Part shown: positions 1-11,280 of the stretch, piece after piece
How the letters are laid out: each line of letters starts with the position of its first letter
How positions within the stretch are numbered: the first letter of the stretch is position 1
Source: Orientallactaga sibirica
Lineage: Eukaryota; Chordata; Mammalia; Rodentia; Dipodidae
Direction of reading: 5' to 3'
DNA: 64,000 bases
Assembly (NCBI GenBank): GCA_036365145.1
Contig: JAEOAD010000015.1
Coordinates: forward strand, 38,765,501-38,829,500
Program-made: the position numbers and the translations under genes
Notes under the pieces: model-generated
Databases searched by the model: none
Told to the model about the DNA's origin: nothing
The model's input: the letters and a program-made list of their open reading frames with translations, nothing else

Positions 1-1580
1 GTCTGCGGGGCTCCTGCTATGAGCCCAGCCCAGCCCAGCGGAGCCCATGGAGAGCTTCCTCTTAGGTTCTTTTCCCACTAGCTGACACTGTCCTCTGGGT
101 TTTGCTTGAACAGTTTCTTTTCTTGGTATCCCCTTTTCATTCTCTGGTGACTTTTATTCTGTCTTTATCCTTTGGTGACTCTCTCTCTCTCCCCTATCTA
201 GCCACATTCCTTGCCCTTCTCTTGTCTGGCTTTCAGCCCTTTTGCTCTCCTACTCTCCCCCCGCTCTTTCCCCCCACACACCCTCTTCCCAATCCTATCC
301 CCCTCTCCTGGCCCTCTGGTTCTGACCTGATGGCAGATCTATCCTCTGGTGCTGACTCCCATTTCTCTCTCCCTCTGAAGCCCCCAGCACCTACTATTCC
401 AAGGGCTCCTGTTTCCTGAAAAAGGGAAAAGTCCAGGCTCGGAACAGGAAATGCCACAACATGCTGGCCCAATGTCTTCTTGGGGGTCAAGTAATTACCG
501 GTTCTCCTAATTTTCCTCCCCAAGTCAGGAGTCCCTTGGTTTCCCTCAGGATTCTTCCCTTTAAGCATAGATAAGCGCATAGCAAGAACTCTGAATAGGG
601 ACCTAGGGAACTGGCAGGGTCCGCCTGCGCTGCCCTGTTGGCTGGGAAAGGGATTGACCTTGGGCAAGGTGCACCTCTAGCAGCCTGCCTTGTGCAGAAG
701 CAGGGAGCTCTTTAGCTGGCAGGCACTCGTGGATCTCCAGTATGTTCAGATTTACAACTTTTGAAGTTTATTGGTAAAGTATGGTACTGTTGCTTCCACC
801 CACTCCCCAAAATAAAGTTCCTTTGTCTCAGAATCAGGCAAAAAAAATTGTTATAAGTTGATGTTAAGTTTGCAGGTGGTCTGTGTACACTCCATGGCTT
901 TTCCTGAGAGAAATGACAGTCCCTACTCATGCCCCTTACTCTGGTTCGAATCCAGATCCAGGAACTTAGCCCCATGATATGTATAATACCCCTGCTCACA
1001 TGCACGCGCACACATACACACATAGCTGGTGAAAGCTTAGGTCATAGCCAATGACAGAACTGGGGATAGAGACCAGGTACACATTTTTTTCGTGAAGAAG
1101 CCTGGAAATCACCCAGAATATGTACATTTCTTGGGATTAATGCTATGGAACCCTCTCCTCGCAAACTTGAAATTGAGTGAGGCTTGGCTTTACAAGGGTT
1201 TAAAGCACTTTCTCATCTATGGCCTCAGCTGGTGGAGCAAAGTAGGTAACACCCCAGACCTGCCCTCCAAGAAGAAAACTGTATCCACCCTGATGAATGG
1301 GAAGTAGCTGTCAAAATAGGTGTGCTATTTTTAATAGGTGTTCTGCTTTCAAAGCGTTCTTGGCATGTGTCTTCTAATGGTTGTATTTAAAAGTTATATG
1401 ACTTCCTCCCTTCTTGCCAGAGCAGGACTCTTGGTCCCCCTCTCCCCACCCTCCACATGAAACACCACTGATGAAGGTTTGGCTTGGCCAAGCATGAATG
1501 TTCTCAGGTGGTGTGGCAGTCCTTGGCTCTCATAGTGCAAGTTAGTCATAAAGAGACCCTCCCTTCACTGCCCACTTCCT
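1..1580. other. Intron upstream of the TIKI exon, mostly unique sequence
   Basis: No exon, RNA gene or recognisable young repeat was seen. There is a short CT-rich run near 180-205 and a C/T-rich stretch near 240-310. The open frames here are short, overlap on both strands and resemble no protein I know. If the gene call at 1885 is right, this is the 3' end of the intron that follows the signal-peptide exon; that exon is not in the window. Confidence 0.6.
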
Positions 1581-1745
1581 CTGTGCCTGGCACTGTTCTG
1601 AGGACTTCAGATACATGTGTGGTGTCTTTAATCCTACCCTCAAACTCACCCTCACTTTACAGATGAGGACACTGAGTCTGTGGGAAGTGAAATGATCAGT
1701 TCAAGATTATTCATGTAAGACAGAGCAAAGCCAATATTTGAATGT
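1581..1745 (-). repeat. MIR SINE fragment
   Basis: The sequence reads as the reverse complement of MIR: a 'tgcctggcactgttct' segment near 1584, then 'tttacagatgagga' with 'actgag' near 1658. It is degenerate, as expected for an ancient mammalian-wide element. Ends are approximate. Confidence 0.7.
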
Positions 1746-1837
1746 GTGGCTTTCAGCTTGCAAAGCCATTGCAAGTGGGTCTCTGTCTTCTATCCCCATC
1801 TCCCCCTGACAGCCCACTGTGCCCACCCTGGCTCTGC

Positions 1838-1887
1838 TCTGCCACCAACAACCTCATTGTCTGGTCTCTCCTCTCCCCTTGCAGCAG
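1838..1887 (+). promoter_or_regulatory. 3' splice site with tandem CAGCAG acceptor
   Basis: A pyrimidine-rich tract (1861-1880) leads into a tandem acceptor CAG|CAG| at 1882-1887. A plausible branch point, CCTCATT with its A at 1856, sits 28 nt before the first AG. Using the first AG (1883-1884) starts the exon with Gln-Arg-Asp; using the second (1886-1887) removes that one Gln without a frame shift. The first is preferred because Gln-Arg-Asp matches TIKI2 as I remember it. Confidence 0.8.
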
Positions 1888-2445
1888 AGGGACCTGAACT
1901 CCTTCCTATGGACTATCCGGCGCCATCCCCCAGCCTACCTATTTGGTACAATCCATGTTCCTTACACCCGTGTCTGGGACTTCATCCCTGACAACTCCAA
2001 GGCAGCCTTCCAGGCTAGCGCACGTGTCTACTTTGAGCTAGACTTGACAGACCCCTACACCATCTCAGCGCTGGCCAGCTGCCAGCTGCTCCCTCACGGG
2101 GAGAACCTGCAGGATGTGCTGCCACATGAGCTCTACTGGCGCCTGAAGCGCCACCTGGACTACGTGAAGCTGATGATGCCTTCATGGATGACGCCAGCGC
2201 AGCGCGGCAAAGGGCTCTATGCTGACTACCTATTCAACGCCATTGCAGGCAACTGGGAGCGCAAGAGGCCTGTGTGGGTGATGCTCATGGTGAATTCTCT
2301 CACGGAGACAGACGTGCGCTCCCGAGGCGTACCTGTGCTGGACCTCTACCTTGCCCAGCAGGCTGAGAAGATGAAGAAGAGCACTGGGGCTGTGGAGCGG
2401 GTGGAGGAGCAGTGCCACCCCCTCAATGGGCTCAACTTCTCCCAG
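1885..2445 (+). CDS. TRABD2B: Internal exon of a TIKI-family Wnt metalloprotease, most likely TRABD2B (TIKI2)
   Basis: This 561-bp exon encodes 187 residues in one open frame, phase 0 at both ends. TIKI proteins are membrane-anchored TraB/GumN-type metalloproteases that clip the N-terminus of Wnt ligands at the cell surface or in the secretory path; the clipped Wnt becomes oxidised and oligomerises, which dampens signalling. What is seen: [14 protein letters not shown] at exon residues 20-33, whose GTIH (1945-1956) is the first of the two GX2H metal-site motifs of the family; the acidic segment YFELDL at residues 49-54; cysteines at 66 and 177; and an NFS glycosylation sequon at residues 184-186. 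The second GX2H motif and the C-terminal anchor would be in later exons that are not present, so the gene is partial. TRABD2B is preferred over TRABD2A because of Ala-Ala-Phe-Gln after DNSK, and [13 protein letters not shown] and [12 protein letters not shown] in the middle. The exon is GC- and CpG-richer than its flanks. No frameshift or stop is present. The paralogue choice rests on memory of the family, not a search. Confidence 0.93.
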
Positions 2446-2451
2446 GTAGGA
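2443..2451 (+). promoter_or_regulatory. 5' splice site CAG|GTAGGA
   Basis: The exon ends with a complete CAG codon at 2443-2445 and the intron opens with GTAGGA, a good U2-type donor. Translation past it reaches a stop at 2461, so read-through would add only five residues (VGIPM). Confidence 0.85.
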
Positions 2452-5035
2452 ATCCCCATGTGAGCCCAGAAAGCAATCTCTTTTGCCTTGGTCCTGGTCT
2501 CTGACTTTTTTGTCTTCCTCCAGAAGACTGACAGGTCCAGCTTCTTTCTGGGGGGTAGGGGGGATCTTTTTGGCCCTGGGGTAGCACTGGTCTGCTTTGG
2601 TGGGATGAGAGGAAGCTGGTATGTGCCAGAGTGTAGGTGTTTCCTTCCATTTCAGTGGTTCTTTGTTAGGGATATCCATTCTCCACCTGCTGTGCTTGCC
2701 TGAGCAGAAGGAATTTCCCTGGGAGCATCAGAATGATCCACAACAGAAAGAGGGAGTTGGCCATGGGCAGCTTCCCCAGACCCTAGTGTCTTGAGAGTAT
2801 GAGCCTGTCCTGAGGCCGTGGTGTGGACACACACCTGCTGGTGTGTCTGTATGAAGGTGGCAGCATAGGGGAGGACATGTGCTGGGGCTGGGATGGCAAA
2901 GAAGGTGGTTGTGAACTTGCCTCTCTCAGCCCCAGTTTGCTGTGTCAGGTGAAATCCTGCACAGTTCCCTCCTGGCCTTTGCTAAACTCTTGACTCTGGA
3001 ACTGCCTCTAAAACTGGGAGAAAGTCAGGAAGGAGACTTTGGGGGTTAATAATTTCAGAGAAATGTGTTTGCTTAAGGTTGACAGTTTTGATTTTGAACC
3101 TAGGGAGGGGGGGCACGGCTAGGAGAAGGGAGGGACTTAAGAGGTTTAAAGTCTCTGGCTGCCAGAGACCTGATCCAGCAAAATGTCATTAAAAGCCTGT
3201 CTCCATGGGCAGAGGTCATTCGCAACTCACTAGTCCCAAACTCAACTCTGAGGCCCTGGGAACAATGAGTTCACATCTGTGCCTGGAGAACAGGGCTGTC
3301 AATCCCAGGATGGGGGCTCCGACAAGGAGACCTGAATAAAGGATCTGGACTGATGCCTTAAGTGAGATGTGGCCCCAAGACATGCCATGTATGTTCATCA
3401 TGAAGGAAAGAAACAGATTCATAAAATGACTGAACCCAAAACTCTACCACTGGAGTCAGACCTGCTGACTGTTCCAGAGATGTTGCAAGCTCTTCACTAG
3501 GGAAACCACCACCGAAAATGATCCCCCTTCCCCGAGATCTCTGGCCTTTGTTTTTCCAGGGGAAATGCAATACTGTCCCTGGGGAGGTAAGAAGCCAGAT
3601 TGATTTGCCGGCCAAATGAAAGGATGGTTTGTCAGTTCTCCTGCTGGCTCTCCCATAATTGTGGAGTCCTTACCCAGAGGGCCCCGGTGGCAGGAATATT
3701 GGGGCAGTTAGTCACGCCCTGCAGGGTTCTGACTATGCCTGCCTCCTTCTCCACGGGGAAAATCCTGTGTATTCTCTGCCCCAGCGCGGAGCCCTCTGAA
3801 CAGAGCGGCTCTCTCCCTCTGAAGTGACTTTCCCCCTGCCAGCCTCGTGAGCTGATACTATCTGTGGCAGTCCCCAGCACTCACCGCCCATCTCATCTTG
3901 GAGGCAGTTTTGTGGGAGGCCTTTCTGCTCAGATCCCTTATGGTTGTTCTCGATGGATATCTTTTTTAGGTTTTGGGACATGGGGGATCCACCATTGCTC
4001 TCAACACCCTCTTTGTACCAACCGCAGAGGAACCTGACAGGGGCTGAAGGGAACACTAGAGCTCCCTGGTTAAACAGTCCCTGGCTTTAATCTGTTTCTC
4101 TTAAAACAACAAAACTATCTTTCTTTGGAGGTCTGGAAACACTGCTGTTCAACCAAATGATGGCTCTGGTGGGTTGAAAACATTTGCTGCGAAGTGTGTG
4201 AGCTTATGTTTTAGGAAAGGTTCCTGAGAGCTGTTCATCGGCCAGCAAGGGGCCTGCTGACAATCTCCAAAGCCCATGTTTGAAGATCAAACAGACTCCA
4301 ATTTCTGTTGCAAAAACACACCCACCCACCACCAGCCTGGACCCGCTCTTCAAATTGTTCTTGGGTCCAGCTTTTTGAAAGGGCTGTAGAAAGCAGGTCT
4401 CGAGCAAAAGAAAACAGGAATCCTTTCGACTCCGTAATCTACACACCCTTCACCACCTGCTGGAGAGTCTGGCTGTACCAATTTGTCCTGATATCATTTT
4501 GGAGGGAGGTGATGAAACCTCTCCTTCATCCTCTTGGGGCAGCTTCGGGCTAACTGGGAAGGATGGGATTGTAGAACCTGGGTAGATGGGGTCATTAGAG
4601 ATCCCCAACCCCAAAGTAAGAAACACAACTGCTTTCTCAGTGAAATTGCATGCATGCATTCACAGTTTGATAGGAACATCTGTGATGCATTATTGTACTG
4701 AAATATCTGTTAAGTGCATCAGATTTTTATTTTTTTTTTCCTCGAAGCATTACTGTTGTTGCAAAATATTTTGGGGGGGAGCGTGAGAGAAGAAGGTGAG
4801 AAAAAGAAAGCCTAAAAGACATCTTTTCTGTTAAGGCCTGGGATTTTAATTTTGATCTTTCAAAAAAAAATTTTATGTATCTTTTTCTGGGCAGAAATAC
4901 CCACATGTTTGCTTATTAAGTAGAAAAAGAAAGTTTGGGACTCAAGGGGCTGGAGGAACCACTGCAGGTTGGGAAGCTTGCATGCTTGGAAGAGCAGGTC
5001 CAGGGACAGAGATTTTGACCTTTGATTTCAAAATA
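2446..5035. other. Repeat-poor first 2.6 kb of the long downstream intron
   Basis: No SINE, LINE or LTR was recognised here, which contrasts with the rest of the window. Open frames on both strands are short and unconvincing. Intron starts just after a coding exon often hold regulatory sequence, so this block is a candidate region, but no specific site could be proved from one sequence. Confidence 0.4.
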
Positions 5036-5039
5036 AACT

Positions 5040-5165
5040 GAAGGTGCTAGACCCAGCACCACAATGATCTTGCCATGTGACCTTGGGCAAGTCAGTTTCT
5101 CTCCCTAAGTGCTGTTTGCTCTGTCTGTGAAATGAGGTCATCTTTCAAGCCCCCTTCCAGCCCTG
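5040..5165 (+). repeat. MIR SINE fragment
   Basis: Contains the MIR core phrase 'gtgaccttgggcaagtca' near 5078 followed by a degraded 'cctcatctgt' region. Sense orientation relative to the gene. Ancient copy with approximate ends. Confidence 0.75.
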
Positions 5166-5194
5166 ACATTCCATAGGACCAGGCTAATCAATTC

Positions 5195-5345
5195 CACGTG
5201 CCAGGCACCCAGCAGGAAGCTCCACATGCATTTCCATTTCACTGAGTTCTCACAGCCCTGTGGGTTTCTAAGGTGGGAACCCAGAAAGGTTGGATGACTT
5301 GCCCAAGGTCACATGGCTAATAAGGAACAGGGCCAATCTGCTGGA
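5195..5345 (-). repeat. MIR SINE fragment, inverted relative to the copy just upstream
   Basis: Begins with 'gtgccaggcac' and ends with the reversed core 'cttgcccaaggtcacatggc' near 5301. It lies about 30 bp from the + strand MIR at 5040, so the two make an inverted pair. Confidence 0.75.
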
Positions 5346-5485
5346 CTCTAAATGAAAGATGCATTTTTTCCCCATGCTCTATCTCTACACTTCCTCCTGT
5401 CCAGGTATTCAGTAACCTGTAATTCTCCCTGTAGTTTTCTTCCGTCTCCTTTTCTAGGAAATGAGGGCTTAAAAGTTTCTTTCTT

Positions 5486-5709
5486 TTTTTTAAAAAGATT
5501 TTCTTTACTTATTTATTTATTAGAGACAGAGAGAGGGAGAGAGAAAGAAAGAATGAGAATGTGTGTGCCAGGGCCTGTAGCCACTGCAAACAAACTCCAG
5601 ATGCATGTGCCACCATGTGCATCTGGCTTACGTGGGGCCTGGAGAATAGAACCAGGGTCCTTAGGCTTCACAGGCATGCACCTTAACTGCTAAGCCATCT
5701 CTCCAGCCC
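5486..5709 (-). repeat. Dip-type tRNA-derived SINE (B2 superfamily)
   Basis: On the minus strand it starts GGGCTGGAGAGATGGCTTAG (Pol III A-box region), has a B-box-like GGTTCTATTC, a body with 'gccagatgcaca' and ends in an AG-rich/AAATA tail on the + strand side at 5486-5540. A 15-bp target-site duplication flanks it: 5471-5485 and 5710-5724, 14 of 15 identical. Confidence 0.88.
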
Positions 5710-6098
5710 AAAAGTTTGTTTCTTAAGGAATTTGTACTTGGAGAGAAAGTATTTCCTCTGGCTCTGAGTGGTGATGGAAAAGCAGGTTTTGCTTTGTTGT
5801 AGGCAGCTCAGCATGGTGGGCAGATCATGGAGATGTGTATGCAGTGTTGAGCAAGAGTTGATATCCCGTCTATTCAGTGGGACAGTAGTTACCAGCCTTT
5901 AAAAGTGGATCTGGTTTTGTGAGGATAGAAGAAGACACTCCTTGTTGCTAAGCAGGTAAAGATGTTGCCTTGGGCTTGACTAAATCTTAGTGGGCTCCAT
6001 GGCAAAGAAAGAGGAGAGCTACATGGGAAGTGGCCACACCTTTCTTCCAACAGTCACACTTACTGCCCAACCTTAGCTGAATAAAGTGAAAACTGGAT

Positions 6099-6237
6099 TT
6101 TTTTTTTTTTTTTTGGTTTTTCGAGGTAGGGTCTCACTGTAGCCCAGACCTGTAATTCACTATGTAGTCTCAGGGTGGCTTTGAACTCACATGATCCTCC
6201 TACCTCTGCCTCCTGAGTGTGTGTTACCACACCCAGC
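6099..6237 (-). repeat. B1 SINE
   Basis: A poly-T start, then 'tcgaggtagggtctcact' and 'cactatgtagtctcaggg', is the reverse complement of a 7SL-derived B1 with the dipodid-type sequence. It is flanked by a perfect 12-bp duplication, TGAAAACTGGAT at 6087-6098 and 6238-6249. Confidence 0.93.
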
Positions 6238-6249
6238 TGAAAACTGGAT

Positions 6250-6505
6250 ATTTAAGAGGTGGTGGTGAACCAGGCCTTGGGGTATAGGCCTTTAACCCAG
6301 GTATTCAAGAGGGTGAATAAGGAGAATTGTAAACTCAAGCCCATGTGGGTTACAGTAAATTCACAACCAGCCTGGGCAACTTTGTGAGACCCTATTTCAA
6401 AATAAAAATATTAAAAGAGGTCTGAGATATAGGTCAATGGTAGAGCACTTACTTAATATGTAGACGATCCAGTGTTTAATCCCTAATACTGAGTTTTAAA
6501 AAAAT
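6250..6505 (+). repeat. B4-type SINE (B1-like head joined to ID-like tail)
   Basis: The first part resembles an old B1 ('ggcctttaacccaggtattc', later 'cagcctgggcaactttgtga'), followed near 6420 by an ID-like piece ('aggtcaatggtagagcactt', 'gatccagtgtttaatcccta'). This B1+ID order defines rodent B4 elements. Strongly diverged. Confidence 0.65.
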
Positions 6506-7790
6506 AATGTGGTGATAATAATGTGGGGGTCTACAATGCCCAAGTCTTGATTTGAGATCTTATGATAGTCTTGGGACCTGTGGATCCTTATCAGCTATGC
6601 CCACTGCCTCCAGGGACTGGTACTGGCTGCCACTACTGCCTCGGGGGTTCCTTTGTCCTTCCCTAGCCCACCCCACCTCTGTGGTGGAGGTGCCGATTGA
6701 GAAGATCTCTGAGTTCTGTGGTCCTCCCAGTATCAGGAGCAAGGACCCTGCCATCCTGCTTTGCTGTGCTTTAGCAACACGCATGGCCATTGTCCACTGT
6801 CTAAGAGCCAGGACTCTGAGGCTTGTCTGTTAAAGATCTCTAAAATGTTTGTAAACTTCTATAACCTCCTTGCTAGAGAGTTAAAAACCACAAAATCACT
6901 TACTGTGCTTGCTGGGCGCAGCATTGGACCTCACAAGTATATTATCTTCAGTCCTTGACAAGGTGTATTGGCATATCTATTTTAAAGCTATATATATATA
7001 TATTTTAAAGGCACTGCATTGAAACTGGAAAAGGTTGTGTCATTAACTGTGATTATATAGACAGGCCTAGTAGTAGACTCAGGGTTCAGCCGCAGGAATG
7101 TCCATTGCTAAAGACCATGTTTTTGGGAGAATCTGAAAGATGGATTTTTGTTTCTCCTGGTTGATATAGTTATTTGGTGAATGCTTATGTTTGGGGGGGG
7201 GAGAGGGAGAGGAAGAGAGGAAGGGAGGAAGGGAAAGAGATGTGTGTCAAAGTGGAAAGATCTTCATTTCTTGATTAAAAAGAACATGAAATACAAAGAT
7301 AAAAAAGAGAATTAAAATGTACTAAAATGGCTCCCCACTTCCCTGGCTTATAAGTTGGATCTTAAGGCAGTTCTCAAATAGAAGTACCCAAGACATTCTG
7401 GGTACCAGCTGCCTCCCTGAAACTGAAGAATGCTGTTTATACCACCTTTCCAAGGGACCACTGTGAAGATGCCCCCCCACATGCATACTAAGCTTGAACA
7501 GTTGAATAAGAAAGTTCTCCTCAGTTTGTATATAACCAGAACTTTCATATCTGTATCCCGAGGAGGCAGTAAGTCCATTGTAAATATTTAAAGAGTGGAT
7601 GAATTGCTGACCAGTGGTCAGCAACCATGACAGGACCATCCTTTATTGACTTTCATCACCCAGCATTGGTGAGTGAGTGAATATATGAAGAGAGAGCATG
7701 TAAGCCATGGTGACAAACTCCCTTGGTGAACTTGAATAGCCCCATGCTTTCCTACCAGAACACAAACTAGTCAAATCATCAAATGGGTTG
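6506..7790. other. Unique intronic sequence with simple repeats
   Basis: No gene or dispersed repeat recognised. It holds a short (TA)n run at about 6989-7004 and a purine-only G/A-rich stretch at about 7192-7243. Confidence 0.5.
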
Positions 7791-7794
7791 TTTT

Positions 7795-8090
7795 GGTCCC
7801 TCTGAGATGCGATAGCAAAATACCTTGTGCTAGATAATTTATAAACAGCATAAATTAATTGTTCACATTTCTGGAGACTAAGAAGTTCAAGACCAAAAGG
7901 CTCACTATGTGGTGAGGAGGGACCTTCTGTTTATCCTCACATGGTGGAAGAGGACAAGGGAGTGCCAAGCCCCTCAGGCTCTTTATCATCCAGGATGCTC
8001 TGCCCTTGTGAATGGATCTCTTCCCAAAGCTCCTCTACTCTTGATCCATCACTTTAGTGGTGAGGCATTAGCAGACACCCCATTTCTTCC
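7795..8090 (-). mobile_element. Degraded MaLR LTR (MLT1/MST-like)
   Basis: The reading 'tagcaaaatacc...taatttataaac...ttctggagactaagaagttcaagacc...tcctcacatggtggaag' matches the reverse complement of mammalian MaLR LTRs of the MLT1/MST type. Solitary, no internal region or coding sequence. Ends are estimated. Confidence 0.6.
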
Positions 8091-10090
8091 TTGTCTATGA
8101 CTTTGAGCTAGTCCTTTTCCTAACCTAGGCTTAAGTTGTCCACTTGTTCCATGACAGCCTTGGGCTAGTGTTTCACTGTCAGCCAGATCTGCCTTCTGTG
8201 GATTCACATCTCAGGTTTCATATCTTGAAGGGCCTGAGCCAGCCTGCCTGGAGACTTTGAGCCTGGCTTATCCATCTCTGGCAGGCTTGTCCTCGGAAGA
8301 CTGCTGCTGATACCTACCTACTTGTCAGAAAGCCTGTTGGTTCCGGTAGGTGATCCTGCTGCCAGTCTGCGGAGCAGAAAAAGACTCGTAGCGGCATAGT
8401 CTGCTGGACTCCTGCCCAGGCTTGATCCTCTCCTTCATTAAGGCTCCTCTCCTTCCCTAACTTCCTCCCTCATTCAGCCAGAGGTTTCACTGTATCGCAT
8501 AATACAGGATGTGGAAACGGGCCTAGGAGGCAGTGGCATGGACCTGTGAGAATGCACATTGTTTTCGTAACCTGAAAGATGGGCGTTACTAAGTCGTCTT
8601 TTACAGTGTGGAAACTGAGCCCCAAAGTACCTCTCCTGTGTCATAGTTCTTCACCTTTCATATAGAGATCCCATTTTCCCCTTTTGCTCCCTGTTACACA
8701 TTTCTCTCTTTCAGAACCAATCATATAACTCCCCATCCTACGAAACTGCCTATTCCAGAGGGTGTGGCCCTCCCTGAGCTTCTGTGGCAGGCAGCCCTAG
8801 GTTCTATAGTGTCAGACCCTACCACAGGCCTCCTGTTAAATTTGAGTGCTCCCTTCAGAGTGGAGAGACCAAACACCTCCCCCAAGACAGTGGGGTGCCA
8901 TGGGCATACCTGTGAGCCTTCTTCTCCTTGATTCTTCAACATAGATGTCTGCCTTAGGTGACATCTTGTGACTCTAGAGCTATGTGAAAAACTGGTGTCC
9001 TCCAGCCCCACCCTGTGTGACCACAGTCTACCACACCTCCTGTGCCTCCCACTCAGAGTTCAGTGAATGTCTGTCATATACTGAGGAAGTCCCTCAGATA
9101 TACAGGAATAAGGCCCTGCCTCATGTCAGATTCTTTCTTAGCCCAGGTGACAATTTCCAAAGAGCATCTGCTGGCATGGCAGACTGTCTGTCCTTGCTAT
9201 TTGACCTGGCTAATCCAGACTGTAACATCTATTGTCTTTCCTGAATGGTGGGAGTAGGGGTCTATCAGGGTGGACAATACAGGCCAACTTAGGGACTTTT
9301 ACCAAATAAGAGTGTGTCCCCAAAGCTAGAGGTAACCAAACTTGAATAAAAAACTCACAGCAAGACTTCCAAGCTCAGAGAATCTCTGTGTATGAGCCCA
9401 AACTCTGAGGCTCAGGGAACCAAAGAATGGTGAAATCTTAGAACCATGGGCTCTGAGACATTTTTGGACCGGAAGAATCTTCACGTCATGAAATCCTAGC
9501 CTCTTAGCTTTGAAGCATTTTCAGCTCATCAACACAGACTTCTAAAATCTTGGAGTTGGAAGGGGCCCTTTCTCAAGAATTCCAAGAAGCCCCATCTGCA
9601 AATGTGTCTGATCTCCTTCCCCCCAACCAGCTCTCCACTCTGTGGCCAGAGAGAAAGCCTTCTTTACCGCCAAAGCACTTTCTGATGGAGATAAAACGGG
9701 GAGCGTGCCTTTGTTAATAGTTCCCATTTGGACATCTCTCAAAGCCAGAAGAGGTCGCCTGGTAAAGCAGCCTTTCCTTGGGAGGAAACTGCAGAATGCT
9801 GGCAAGCACTGCAGTCTGCCAGCCGGCCTGCTGACGTTCTTTGCCCCTTGAGTTTGCTTCTAAATATTATCCACTTCACTCGCTTTTATCTCCCATCACT
9901 GGCTCTCTGTCCACCCACTTAATCCACGGGCAGCCGGTGGCCCAGCCTTCAGCTCTGCTTCATGGCTGCCAAGCAGTCTCTCTGGCCGCTCCTCCAGCAT
10001 CCTCAGGCTTTTAACTCTGTGCTGTATATCCGCTGAAACACAAGCCTGTTGCCTCCAGCTTGTAGATACAGTTGCTTCTGCCAGACCCAC
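8091..10090. other. Unique intronic sequence
   Basis: Mostly unassigned. A short piece near 8605-8640 ('tttacagtgtggaaactgag') looks like a MIR core on the minus strand. A segment near 9410-9610 has the look of an ancient dispersed repeat, but I cannot name its family. No exon supported. Confidence 0.4.
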
Positions 10091-10094
10091 CCCT

Positions 10095-10370
10095 CTCCAG
10101 GAATTTCCTCCTTTTCTCTACTGCTTCTGAATCCTGAGGTTTTTCAAGGCTCAGCTCAAAGTTGTACCTCCTCTATGATGTCTTCGTAGAATGCCCTCAG
10201 ATCTAAGCTGCCTGGGAAGGCTTAGCCCAATGCTCTCTTTCATGACCCAGACACATGTAGTTTTTCCCTCTGTGGAATTCTTTATGGAATTTTATGACAT
10301 TCTTTCAGCACTTCTATATTTGACTTTATTACTTCGACAGTCTTTCTTTCCTGATTCTAACCTAACTCAA
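10095..10370 (-). repeat. L2 LINE 3' fragment
   Basis: 'ttttcaaggctcagctcaaa' followed by 'acctcctctatgatgtcttc' is the typical reversed L2 3' region. Non-coding and degraded; ends approximate. Confidence 0.55.
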
Positions 10371-10653
10371 AATGTGCTCACAAGTGATTACAAGATTAAG
10401 TCACGAGTGCCCCAGTTTGGAAGTTGGGCTCTGCAGTTTAGCAGGTATTTGGGGTGTCTGGCTGCTCTAATGCTAAACTGCCCAGACATCAGCTTCTTTC
10501 TACACCTGAAACATTGTCCATGTCCTTAGCACTGCCCATAGTCCATTTGGTCAGGACCAAATTATAGCATCCATGAATTTCTGCTGGATTTCTCACTCTG
10601 TGTTGTAATATATTTTGTTGTTTTATTTGTCATTTGTGAGCAATACCTCCCTT

Positions 10654-10997
10654 TGGTGGTTTGATTCAGGTGTCCCTTATAAACAGGTGTGCTGAAAGCT
10701 AGGTTCCCAGCTGATGGCAATTGGAAATTAAAGCCTCCTAGAGGCAGTGTATTGTTGGGGGCGGGCTTATGGGTGTTAAAGCCAGCTCCCCCTTGCTAGT
10801 GTTTGGCACACTCTCCTGTTACTGTTGTCCACCTTAAGTTAGCTGGGGGTGATGTCCACCCTCTGCTCATGCCATTGTTTTCCCCTGCCATCATGGAGCT
10901 TCCCCCTCAAGCCTGTAAGCCAAAATAAACCTCTCTTTCCCTACAAGCTGCTCTTGGTTGGGTGATTTCTACCAGAAATGTGAACCTGACTGCAACA
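10654..10997 (+). mobile_element. Solo rodent MaLR-type LTR
   Basis: A 344-bp unit starts TG and ends CA, carries a polyadenylation signal in 'ccaaaataaacctctctttc' near 10920, and ends with a 'gctgctcttggttgggtgat' segment like rodent ORR1/MT LTRs. A 7-bp direct repeat CTCCCTT abuts both ends (10647-10653, 10998-11004). This is longer than the usual 5-bp ERVL duplication, so part may be chance. No internal retroviral sequence. Confidence 0.75.
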
Positions 10998-11280
10998 CTC
11001 CCTTTTTCTTCTCTTTGCTCCCAGGTATCATTCCACCCCTCCTATGTCTTTTCATTTTAAAATGTCTAGTTTTATTCTTCTCTGGCCTTCTTGCTGCTGA
11101 GCTGTATAGTCTTTTCCTCCCTCCCCTTCACATCTTGCCTCTGGGCATCAGCTTATACTGTTCTTGCTACTTGAGAGCCCCTTCCCAGTGTTTATCACCT
11201 GGCTGACACCTACTTACCTGAATGGGTAAGGGTTCCCACTGGCTTTCCTCATTAAAAGCTTGCACTTGTCAAATGCTACT

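Noticed and set aside
1746..1991. Second frame overlapping the exon start
   Set aside because: It is a different reading frame of the acceptor region and exon; the TIKI frame is clear.
2230..2679. Minus-strand frame antisense to the exon
   Set aside because: A shadow of the GC-rich coding exon.
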